Assembly (NCBI GenBank): GCA_914767715.1
Contig: OU612071.1
Location: 7,671,493 to 7,735,492, forward strand
Direction of reading: 5' to 3'
Length of the DNA: 64,000 nt
From: Membranipora membranacea
Taxonomy: Eukaryota; Bryozoa; Gymnolaemata; Cheilostomatida; Membraniporidae
This document shows, piece after piece, positions 1 to 12,800 of this stretch (its first letter is position 1; each line of letters starts with the position of its first letter). The translations under genes and the position numbers were made by a program. Below the pieces are notes generated by a model. That model was not told the DNA's origin. It saw only the letters and a list, made by a program, of their open reading frames with translations, and ran no database searches.

Positions 1-740
1 ATGTCAGTGCTTTTTCTTTGATCTGGCATCAAGTATCAAACACAACATTAGATCATATGATTAGTGACAGCAACCCGGGATTAACTAATAAGACTTGAAC
101 GTAGTATGACCAGGTCATAGCTATGTCAAGGCTATGTCAGTTGTTTTTGTTTTTTATTTGGCGAATCCCTAGAGAAGTGCATCGTGGGTATTGGGTCAGC
201 TATACTAATGAACACTCTATTTTCTATGGATTGTGTGGTGTGACTATTATTGGTAATTTTGTGGATTTGCATTAGGCTGACATTGCGCTCAATTATCAAC
301 AAATCATTTTATGAGTTTTTGACGTAAAGAGCTGACTGCTAGCTATGACATTTCAGGCAAATCCTATCTTTGATAAAGTTTTGAAGGTAGGCTAGTCTCC
401 TCCCATGCTGATACCTTTTATTAACAAAGCATCGTACATTGCATCGTGCTCTGGATGATTGGATGTTGGTGTTTTCTGAGAGCTAGCATGAAAAATAAGC
501 AGACTTTGGTCTCATGGAACTTTAATTTCTGGCAGCTGAGGAATGTCTTAGCTACACGCTATGCACTAGAGTTCAGTCCGTTATGTGCTGCTAAGTTACG
601 AGGTGCCATTCAAGTATAGGTTGCGACCCAAGTTGTATTATTTAAAGACTGTGTCAATTGTTGGGCGACTCACTCAAATAAAACCGACATGATGCTTACC
701 TATCTCATTTATAATTATATTATTATTATATTACATATAG

Positions 741-808
741 ATAGAGTTTGATGAAAAAGAGCTGAGAAAAGAAATCGCAACAACTATACAAAACATCCAC
801 GGTATAAG
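741..808 (+). other. Dynamin stalk exon, canonical version (alternative a)
   Basis: A 68-nt exon between acceptor atatag and donor AAG|gtgagt. It starts in phase 0 and ends in phase 2, so its last codon (Arg) is completed by the exon at 2233. The peptide contains [11 protein letters not shown] and ends NIHGI(R), a close match to the classical dynamin stalk (known family sequence). By position the split arginine corresponds to human DNM1 Arg399, an assembly-interface residue. It is separated by only 69 nt from a second exon of identical length and phase. Confidence 0.92.
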
Positions 809-3800
809 GTGAGTCTTGTCTATATCGCCGCAGCTTTTGAGTTTTAATTTTTACCACCTGGTGATTGGTATTTTTAGGCACCGATCGACGAAATAGAATT
901 AAGAACAGAAATAAGAATGGCTATATTAGGTGCCATGGGGATCAGGTTTGTCCGTGTATCGCTTGATAACCAGTGTGTGCTTTAACATTTCTATCATGTC
1001 CGTCCATCACATCGCCTAATTGATCACACTGACTACACTATGATCATGTGTATCTCTGATCGTTAGAGTCAGTTTAGTACGAGTACCTAACATAACCCGC
1101 CCTTAATAAGTAGATTGAAACCAACAGGTCTTCACACCGAATTCCTTGTGAAGGTACTCAGGCTAAGTGAATTAGTTTACTCTTGATTAGAGATATTCAT
1201 GCAGCAGTATATCTCGTCACCAGTGTCCCTATTGCTGATACTATCTCTACATCCCAGAGACATTCTGCTTACTCTGATAAAATTTACTAAGTTGGAACAT
1301 TGTTGAAGATCACCTTTTTCCGAATTTAGGAATTTATTCATTTTTCAATTACCGCCATCTTGATGGAGTGGTGACCATGCGATTTAATACAGTATTATGT
1401 AGTTTTGACCCGCACTTTAATGGTCTAGAATTCTTACAATTTTTCTCATGTTACATTTCCAGGTTAGAGAATCAGGTCCCTATAATGCTGTCAATTAAGT
1501 TTTGATTGGCTGACCAAAGCTCTGATACGCTGATCACAACCTGTCAGATTAATACAAATTACTCAATACTGTAAAGTACAAATATAGGTACAGCTTCGCA
1601 CCTAGCAGTTTTCTAGCTTTTCACAACCTAGCTGTTATTGTATCACACTTTTTTAAGCTATCAATAAGGTTAGATAAATCTTGCTCACATAGTACAATTT
1701 ACAACAATAATTGTTATCATTGGATAAATGTACTGAGGATGAAGTCAAAATATACAGGAACTGAATAGTAGTGAAAACTAGGAGTTGTCTCCACACAATG
1801 TATGAGGGGACAACTACGCAGCATTTGAATCCATTTGGTGATCTTAGTATTCTTGAATGAGCAAACAATTACTTCGTTGCCTCGTCATTACTACATTTTG
1901 AGAGAAAGATGAATAGTGAGATATATGAGTGACCTAAATTTGCCTCAATAAACCATATACACCTCCCAAGTGAAACTAAATTATAACAGTACCATTTAAA
2001 AAATAAACAGCATTAAAATGAAATACGATTGTGCTGATCTCAAATTAAAGATGGGTATCTAAAATAGCTCTCAGCAAATAGTATTGGTAATATAAGATTT
2101 CTATGAACCAATAACTTCATCAGCATACATTAAACTTCCTTAGTATTTAAAGTCGCCCTGCTCAATAAAAAATGTGAAATATATTATGTTTTATAAATCT
2201 TTGGCTAATTTTATTTTCATTTTTATTCGCAGGTCGGGACTTTTCACACCAGATAAAGCATTTGAGTACATAGTAAAGAGACAAGTAGAGATGCTAAAAG
2301 TCCCCACTCTCAAGTGTGTGGACATGGTGATGTCTGAGTTATCCAATGTCATCAACAAATGTACTGAAAAGGTAAGAGCTGATATGATTACTTACACTAC
2401 TGCTGCCACCCAGGCAAATTTGTGCTCATTGAATTCTGTATGGCTCCCTGATAACTAATTTAGGGTTTAATCTCAGATTGTTCAGGTATGAAATTGACGC
2501 ACAGGGTGATGACGTCATTATTTTTAACTAGTAAGACGATAAATACGTCACTACATGGGGCTAGAAAATTATTTTCATACCCTGAGTTTGACGATCAGTT
2601 TTTTGCAAATTGTTTGACCATAAGGTGACAAAGCTGAGATTGCAGCCTCATTTTCGAAGTTTTGAGCTATAGAGAATTCAATAAGCACACATTTGCCTGT
2701 GTGGCAGCAGTTGTTTAAACTGACTCACTGCACCTGATGGAATACTTTGTATTGTTCTAAAGAGCAGACCTACTACGTGAATGATGTTGAAAAAATTATG
2801 AGAATTGTGGTAGAAGAACTTTTTCAAAGGTTTTGCTGTTACACCATGAAATAAATATGAGCTTATTCCCAGAATCTAATTTGCATGTAGATCTCATTTC
2901 TAACATCGTGTGATATGTAGTGTTGTGTAATTCAAAGGTGACTGTATACTAGGACGTTTTTTGGGCGCTTTTTGAGTAGCTGTCTTCGCTTTCCGACATT
3001 TTTATCGGTCGACACTGAATTTGGACAGAGAGAACTTTATTTTATGAAATTGAAAACCAGAATTGTGACATGGGAAGACAACTCGCCAAAAGGTCATTTA
3101 AGTGTTAACATTGCTTAAAACGTTCAAAAAATTTGTATTATAAACTCGTTTTTATAGAGGTGTCACTTATATATATATATACACATACACTTTTATTGTG
3201 TTATATATGATTTTTTATATATTTTTTTTATATAATATTTCATATAATTTTTTATATATTTTATTTATATATATATATATTTTTTTTTTATATTATTATA
3301 TACTTGCTTTATTATAGATGCAGAGATACCCTCGATTACGTGATGAGGTAGAGAGAGTAGTCACAGATACTATGAGAAGTTATGAATCGTATGCTAAAGA
3401 TCAACTCATGCTTCAGGTATGTCTTAATACCAGAATCAGATTTTTTAAAGTGATTGGGAAGGAATCAGGTTTTTATTTATTTAGTGCTCAGTATATTTTA
3501 GGAAATTGATAAAGGTTTATTAACAGCATGTGACCCAGTTTCAACTGATTTTCACTCAAAGTTTAGATTGGAAGGTACTATAAAGGTACTATTCTGTACA
3601 CACCATCATTAAAATAGGACCTTTCTAGTACCTTCGCATCTCAGCTTTGAGTGAAAATCAGTTGAAACTGGGTCACATGCTGTGAATAAACCTTATAGCA
3701 GTTTTCAAAGTTAGACTGAGAACCTGATTCCTTCACAATCATTTTAATAGGTGTGTGAAGGGTGGTGAGATGGCAGATGGTCGCCTTTAACTACCAGGCA

Positions 3801-6800
3801 ATCAAGGCCACAAAGGTTCCTGAATTTCATCGGGGGAAGGGGGGGGGGGGAGGGTGGTGTTTGATTGGTTGTTCAAGCATTCAGTTACATATGATGTATA
3901 TCTTGGTCAGGTTGGTGTTTGTGTGTGTCTGTGGTTGCAACGGATTTAGTATCAATGGATGGGAAAATATTGACACGTGCAAGCTTTATAGTTTTTGATA
4001 ACTATCATATGGTATAATGTCGATTTGGCGAAAGCTGAAATAGCTATTTAGTCTATTTGTCTAGTAGGACAACTTGTGCTAGAAGAGATAGTTCCTTCTG
4101 GGCTTTTGGGAATTCCAGGCTAAAATCAACCTGATGGACATGTTGGTTACATGTTGGTTACATGTTGGTTACATGTTGGTTACATGCCTTATCCTCTATT
4201 GTAGATCGATATTCAGTTAGCTTATATGAACACAAACCACGAGGACTTTATCGGATTCGCTAACGCCCAGCAGAAGAACTCAGATCCAGGTCAAGGTCAA
4301 CGCAAACTTGGCAATCAGGTAAATATCTATATATGGAGGTCCTAAGGCTAAGAAGGGCTATGATTTTGTGTAGTCGGTGGTACTCTCATAAATCACTTGA
4401 CATTTTTGTGTTGGTATTGGTTGGGTCAACCCTGGTTTCCTACTCTTGGGAGGGGGTGGCTGTCCCCCTTAAAACAAATCGTTTCACAACTCTCCAACTT
4501 GAACACCTAAGATGTCTTTCATTAAATTATGTTGCCTAAATCTTTAAGAGTTCGGCCAAGTTCTGATTCTTGGTTCTCTGGAGAAGCCTGAGCGATGACT
4601 ATTACTTCCTTCCTCTTTATAATATGGCCTTTGAACTAGCTTTAGCAATGCTATCATGTTGTCATCAGTGTTCAAATATTATATCAGAACCCTGGCCTCC
4701 CCATTGTGGCTTAGGAGTGATTTTCTTTGCACAGCTTCCAAAACCATAAATATTGTTAGTACACTCTTTACCTGTGCTTCCTTCTTCTATAGCTGTGCTT
4801 CCTTCTTCTATACCATCCATCCTTGCCCCATCCCTTAGTTACAGACTACCCAAATACCAATTCATGTTATAGCCGGGCAGTTACTTACAATACAATTTTG
4901 TCAGATCCCTCTTATTCTCTGCATTATGATGTCACAGTCTCCTGGAGGTGCTTGCTTCTTGGATTGCACTTCCTGGGAACTGTGACATCATAATGCAGAG
5001 AATGAGAGTTACCTTCCCTTACGGGAGGCACGTTTTCAACCATCAATAATGCATGCCAAGTAGAGCATTGAATTTTCTTACCATGCAAATCTGACCAAGT
5101 TTTATCATAAATGCCTGACTATAACATGCTTTTGTCTTTGGATAGTCTCTAATTTGTTTGTTTCTGTAAAAGTACTCGCAAAAGCATGTCAACAATGTTC
5201 CCACAATGCATCTTTGATGTCAATCTCACATCTATGATCATTACTGGGGAATCCAGAAGATTCCCGGTAAAATCAGCTCAAAATTGCATTGTGGTATACT
5301 CATTGACATGCTTTATTAAAATTCTGCCCTTAACGAAATTTATTTGACATAATATTAGGGGGTTTTAGCTTTTTTCGTTTTAGATTAAACATCAGGTATA
5401 TGTTGTTATTACGTGTATTCTTCATTTCCAATCCTTGCTATACAGTCCTGAGTTATGTCGACCAGGTTGAACTTTTAATCCCTGCGCAGCGTTTGAGTGA
5501 AATTTTTTGAAGCCGCTTCTGCTTTTCAAAAGCTGTTTGTTACTGCGTCCAAAAATTTTGCATGTTGCAGTGATAAATGCACATGTAATAACTTCCACAT
5601 GGCAGACTTGGTGTAAACAGTCTTTCAATCATATGTCTTGTTGGCTTGAACACAGCATCGCCTGCAGAACTTACAAAGGGTTGTTTGTACTCATGCTATA
5701 CTAGTTGTGAGGCAAAATATAATTCTCTTCAGCTGGGCCTATAATCCTACGCATAATAAATAGAATCCTATGACATGCTATAATGCCTAAGTGTGACAGC
5801 CCTTTTTTGATCAGTTCTGTTGATTTGTGTTGAGTTACAGCCTGGTTTACCCACCCTTATGGCTGAGGGGGGGGGGGGTGTGGACCCCACATTCTGCTGC
5901 ATAACATTCAAAAACTTCAAAAACATGCAACTCTCTTGCCTCGATGGTTCGGTAAACTAGACATAATAATTTTAATTTTCGGACATTCCTTCTTTGGTTA
6001 TTTTTGAGTTTAGGTTATCTTATTAAAATGTCTAGGAAAGCAAAAAACAACCTCTGTTCATATCAAGGCTTTGCCATTGCAATGAACAAAAAAAGTAAAA
6101 CCTCACGCACAAGGACATGATTGAATGATGAAACCTAATTTAAAACGCAAAAATCCATGACAGGGGAGATGACAGACTGTAGACCCTTCTAGACCCTGGA
6201 CTTTCGCACTTTAAATTAGGTTTCATCATTCAATAATGTGTTTGTGCAAAGAATATCCTTTTTCTGTTCATTGCAATGGCAAGGCTTCGATATGAACAGT
6301 AGTTGTTTTTTGCTTTCCTAGACACTTTAATAGTTAATAATGTTACGAAACACTCTTCTGTGTGTTGCATTCTTCTGCTTCTGCTGTGTATTAAGTTGCA
6401 TGCGTGGTTGCATTACATGCTGTTTAGTATCTATGCTGCAGAACTGGAAAGTTGTTTGATGGCTCTGTCGGTCTTCTCTTCTGTCGCCCCACCCCCTCAT
6501 CTCCCTGCATGGCACGCTGGCTGACCCTCAGTAGCTGTCCTTCCTGTCAGAACTTCAATGTTATCAAGAGAAAAGAGAATTGGAAATCGGTCAAACAAAA
6601 ATGACAATTTGTCTTTTAGATCGGGAGATTGCTTTTGCGTTTATAGTGGGTTTATTGAGGCACCAATGTGATTGGTCTAAGTGTAGCAGTGATGATAAAC
6701 ATGCGGTGGGGGGGGGGGGTTGTTAAAACATGAATTATGATAAGATGGTGAGATAGCCACTGCCATCACATGTATCAAACCTGCTGGATTAGGTGCATTG

Positions 6801-9800
6801 TAGGCATATTGCAGGTACTATAAAATCGCATGTAGAGTGATACGTTTCCTACGTTGATGGATAGAGAAATTGACTAGTTTCTCAAGGTTTTGACAAAAGG
6901 CAATGATTCTCCTAGTGGGTGTTTAAGAATGACTGCTAGCCATTCTGATCTGGTCATGAAAACATGTGTAGCCTTGTTATTATGAATAAAGTATTTAGGG
7001 GATTTTCATTGACAAAATCATCATTTTATTTGAAGAACCAACAGATCAGGGTTTGTCTTCCATGTGCTTGAGCCTTACTCGCTTTTTAACTGTCTGATTA
7101 TACATCACATGGGGGTAATCCCAAATCTCTTTGCTTAAGAGATATAAATGAACAATGCGCTCTACATAAAAATCATATATAGGTTCTACTCGTATATTTA
7201 AAGTGGCAGACAACCACAAAAGTTATATTTTGATATTTGATGCGTAATGATGCACTCCTTCAAAATTTGGATGTCATAAATAAATGTTAAATTTGAAAAT
7301 TTTAATTATTTCAATTACAGACTCTCTTCCACCATTTTGTTTCAGTAACTCAAATACCCGTACTCTCCAAATGAATATATTTTTTGGAAAAATTGCTGTA
7401 TAAAAGAATTTTTTTTCTTGAATCGAGGCAGTTTTCTTTTGTTGTGTCAATCGTAATATATAAACAGTCATCTCAGTTACAAAATCATCTAAAAGAACAA
7501 TCTTATTGCTTTTAATAACAACAATTCAGCATTCTCTTTGAGATTATAACAGCTTCTCAACCTAATTCAGTTTAATGCAGCCATGGGGTGGAGGGGCTAC
7601 TGACTGCCCTGTGGTGCAGATCCAAAGCTTATACTTTGCATATCTATTGTTAAGTATGATGCCTACTGGTGAAGGTTTATTGTATCTTGATACGTATTTA
7701 GTGTTGCCAGTGTTGTCTTCTACTTTAACATGATGTCTATTTAAATCTGCTAGGCTTTTGATGACAAACAAATAACTATGCATGGGATCGTCTGGGCTTG
7801 AGTGGATTGCACCTTATTCGGTAACCACAGCGATTTATTGTTGTTAGGTTATCTATAAAAACTAAAAGTATGTTGCTGGTCTGCCGTTGGGTAAAAACCT
7901 GTCCTCGCACAATACCAACAAAGCTTACATTTTAAGAAAGTAAAAACAATCAATTCTGTATGTAAGATAAAACTTGTTCATGTCTTCCAACTCTCTCTAG
8001 TTCAAGAGTCTGACTTTTTTTCACCCTCTGATCGAAATGCTTGCTCTTGAGGTTACACTCTCTTAATATACTACTAGTCTTGTCCAAAGTTCCAATTTTG
8101 ACTTTTCACAATATGTTGAGCAATTTTTGAGCACCCATTATATTCACCAGTAATTTGGCTTGCTGATTGAATGGCCTGTGTCCTCACAGGCTTGTCAATG
8201 GACAGGCCTAAACCATACTTAGTTAAAATTGTCTGTTTTTGAGACCGTAGAAAATTTGATCTATCAAGCCTTCAAATTTTGGCCTCAAATGTGCAAAAGG
8301 CTGAATAGCGAACTGCTTCTCGCTGTGCATACTGCGGGTGGCACTAGACCATCCCTGTCCGCTCATGCCCATCTCATATCCGCTTCGGCTTTTTAGAATC
8401 GCCACAACTAAGGTGATGCAGGCATAATGTTAAGCTAAATAACATGATTATAATTCAGGTGGTAGTTTTATACAGTTGATGTCCATAAAGAACGGTGATA
8501 ACATCTACAATACACAATCCACACAGCTATCGGCGTCACTATATGCAACACCATAGCATGTTATTGCAGCGCCATTTGTAGTACCATCGATCCTACTGCG
8601 TTGGCAGTGTTCTTTATGACACTTATCGATAACTTTGTTGTTTACATGTTCATCATTTGTATCTTACTCAGGTGATACGTAAAGGATGGTTACAGTTACA
8701 CAACGTAAGCTTTATAAAAGGAGGTAGTAGAGAATTCTGGTTTGTGCTGACAGCCGAGACTGTGTCCTGGTTCAAGGATGATGAGGTGAGATGCTATGTT
8801 AATCATCGGTTAAAAATTTACCAATCTATGTTATAGCTAGGAGTTTCATATACTGTTATGCAGGTAAAACTGTCCGGTGAATGAAGATAATCTAGTAAGA
8901 AGATTTGATACCGCCAGAAATTTCGTTTGAAATCAGACAAAATTTTGAAGATGCCGTTTTCACCCTTGTTGAAATCACATACATTTTATTATGCCAGTGT
9001 TAGTATTGCCTGCACAAGAATTTGTAATTGGTACCATCCATACCTGTTAGTTGCTATGAATATCTGGGAGTCTGTAAGTGTGGTCCTGACTTAACCATCA
9101 AAGTGATAAAATATACTTGTTATGATACATATTCTATGCTAGGGATTCTGTTACCATATTTACTTTTAATGTTGTTTATTATAATACATTTTTCCACTTA
9201 TTTAATTCAGGAGAAAGATAAGAAATTCATGCTGCCTTTAGATAACATCAAAGTGAAGGATCTGGATGCCGGGTTTATGTCCAAACGACACAACTTTGCA
9301 CTTTTCAATACAGAAACTCGCAACGTCTACAAGGATCACAAAGGTATTAATTTCTACTTAGACAACAAGCCACATCATGTACCATCTCATACTGACACTT
9401 CTCCAGGCCCAATAATTAATTGGTGCTTCGGAATTCATTGAATCTTTAACCCACATCCCAGCGTGAAAAATACTTCCTATTCAATATCGAGATGAGGTAG
9501 ATTGAAATGCCCTAGATACTGATCCAAGAGAGGCAATTCTATAACCAAATTCCCAGATATATCAGTTCTAAAATAGTTGCCCCAGCACTTCTTAATCTTA
9601 TAAATAATGCTGATGATAGCATCTGGCAAGAGGTGCATTACAATTAATTGATGTTTGCCTCTTCAAATATGAATTTTGTTCAGGATTGCACTTTACTGCT
9701 CCCAAAGGTTATATCTGGTTTACATTTAAATTAGTTGGTTTTAGCCTGTTCTCTAACATTTCTGAAATTGTTCAACTCACAATGAACCAGTTCTCTCTGA

Positions 9801-12800
9801 ATGACAATGAAACGTTACAACTCAGACAACAAATGGCTTTGTATACAGACACCGAACAATACAGACACCAAATGCGATAATGTCAAATCTTTCTCCTTTT
9901 CCGGTAGGTGTGCTATTGGTGAGTTACACTGTGGGATTAACAAGGCAGATTGACATGTGATAGGGTTGTTATTGTAGAGTTACAGCTGTCATGTGAGACC
10001 CAAGATGAGTTGGATTCATGGAAAGCCTCACTACTCAGAGCTGGAGTTTACCCAACAAGAGACGCAGAGGAGGGAGAGAGCGGTGGGGGTAACAGAAAGG
10101 TATGTGTCCCTCAGCACTTCATGTGCATGCACTGTTTCATTTTTTCCTCAAGTACTCAAGTAATATTTCATTCCATTTGAAAAATAAATCTTTAAGACGA
10201 ACTTGGTGAAATTGAAGTGAAGTTACAACTGTTGATTTTATCTGGCAAGGGCACCTCTCATATTTGATCACAAGAGTGATATTGCCAATCCTACAGTGCC
10301 TCATTGCCAGCTTCTATGACATATCATTATCTGGCTGAATGTAACCAAGAGGCTGGAATGTCATTCCTTCTTTGTCTGACTTGGGAGCTTTTCTCAGGAA
10401 CCTGGCATATCGCATGTTTTTCCCAGCGCCCATTAGGATGACATTTTAACCCCTCTAGCTGATACTTAAACATAATAAATGGATTCTAATTTGTTTCAGT
10501 TTGGGGTAAAGTAAGATTTTGCAGAGTGTACTTTGGTTTGATACTGCGTCTAATTGAAAAATGTGTCTCATTTGGCGGATTTGTAGCTTGCCCTCTGATT
10601 GGCTCCTTGAAAATCAATGAGCCAATCAAAGGAAGTGTTACACTTTTGTTTTATAGAGAACACAACTAACACATTTCAAGTGACTTGTGCCGTGATTTCT
10701 CAGTCTAAACTGCAATATCTTAGTTGTTGTGTTGTGACTTCAAACTGTGTGTAAGTGAGGATTTATAAATTTATCTTTTCTTTGTTTCACTTTCTGTAGG
10801 CTGTATATTTTGTATGTAATGGTATACCAAATCCCCAAACTAATTCAACTTCCACGCTGATGAATGTTATGCAGCTGTTTCCGATATATAGCTAATATCC
10901 ACAGAATGTTAGTTCAACAGTCCCTAATGTGTGCGTTTAATTGATACAGATTGATCACCGAATTAATTAGTCTGCTGAAAATGCATGTTGTACCCAAAAG
11001 ATAGAACAATTTCGTGCGCATGTTAAATACAGCAATGCTTCCCTTTGATTTTAACGTTACCACTACCTTCTTCCATATGCTTTCTGTTCCTTCTCAATTA
11101 TGACTTATTTATTTATTTATGATACTGGTTTTTGTTCACAGGGTAGAGACCACGGGTCGATGGATCCCTTGCTGGAGCGTCAAGTGGAGACAATTAGAAA
11201 CTTAGTCGATTCTTACATGAAAATAGTCAATAAAACCACCAGAGATATGGTGCCCAAAACTGTCATACATCTTGTCATCAACAAAGTAAGTAACTAGTCA
11301 GTCATGGAGGGAAATCACTTGACATTCATCAGCTGTGAGCAATAAAATTCGATGAGTTGTCTTGGTGAAAACTGGCTGTTCCACCATTGCAGTTGATAGA
11401 AACTATTTGCTGAGACAGGGATGTAATTTTTTGCATTCAGCATTCATTCTTTTTCAGAATATTTCCCTTGCTTTTTACATTTACCAATATACCAATATCT
11501 GCTATTGATGCCTGTATATTACTTTTAAAAGAGCTCTTTTTTCTAATCGCGATTTGTAGACTAAAGACTTTGCTATGAGCGAGTTATTATCACATCTCTA
11601 CTCAGCGGCCAATCAGGACGATCTGATGGAGGAATCTGCAGAAGAGGTCGACAAGCGAGAGGAACTGCTCAAAATGTACCATTCCACTAAAGAAGCTCTC
11701 AAAATTATCAGTATGTAGCACACCATCTTCTATTTATGTTTCAGCTCTGTTTTTCACCATCGAACACATTTCCAGCAATCTTTTGTATGACTTGTCAGTT
11801 TGCATATCTTGGAACCTCATGATTACCATTTGTCAGTAGATGATTGTGTAGCCTCTTGATACACCACTTATGGAATCAACCTTTGAGAAATTTGTTAATT
11901 GACATGCATGTCGTATTTGGATTCAGAATTAAGTCTGAATGTCTTACTACAATCTCAAAGTTGTGACCTACTCTCCACCAATCAAGTGTCTCTAAGAGCC
12001 ACAGGTATGCTCACAATCCGCCCATCAACTGATAAATGCGCAGAGAGCATGCATTTATTCACTGCTCAACAAAGCCCATATTGCTCAGTCTTTTTACTAA
12101 GCCAAGTGCACAAATGGAACCTCATGTCTTAATGTTACCACAATTCCCATCTCTCACTCTTTCTACAGGCACAGTAAGCACACAGACAGTGAGTACATCA
12201 CTACCACCACCTGTCAATAATGATTGGCTGAAAACAGAAGAACATCGAGGGCCCTCTCCTGTCAGCCATAATGCGTAAGTAGTGTATCAAGTTTATATAG
12301 TGTGCTACACACATGTGATGGACGGGAGTCGGGTTGGCCGTCCGATTCAGGTCATTGGACCCACATAGCTCAAGCTTTTCATTGAAACATGTGGTTTCGT
12401 AGAATGTTAGACAAAAATAATGAAGCCATTTGTATGCACTGATACCGTTTTGCTTGGCAAACCACTCTTGGTACTAATTTGCTGTCACGACGAAGGTGAT
12501 AAATTTTCACCCGATTAGTTTTAAAATATTCTGCAGGATTAATTCGAGCCACAGGTATGTTTGTTTGCTTCAATGATTATGCAAGATAAATCGGTCTTGT
12601 TGTCCAGAGAAGTACCTACTAGAGAGACTTTTATTAGAATCAAAACCATTCACATCATATGCCAGCTCTTCCCTCCTCTCATAATGAGACTTATGTTTCT
12701 ACTACAGCCGAGCTGCATCACCATCGCCTGCACCAGCTGGAGCCAGTATGAGGCGACCTGCTCCATCTCTACCCAACAGACCAGCGCCAGGACCTCCAAG

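Noticed and set aside
357-386. A 30-nt segment with acceptor and donor reading ANPIFDKVLK, considered as the dynamin exon before 741
   Set aside because: Phase fits, but the match to the expected FPFELVK region is too weak for a conserved protein; the true upstream exon probably lies outside the window.
9028-9210. Open reading upstream of the dynamin PH exon at 9211 taken as coding
   Set aside because: The conserved PH sequence begins exactly at the acceptor tttaattcag; the upstream part is intron that happens to be open.
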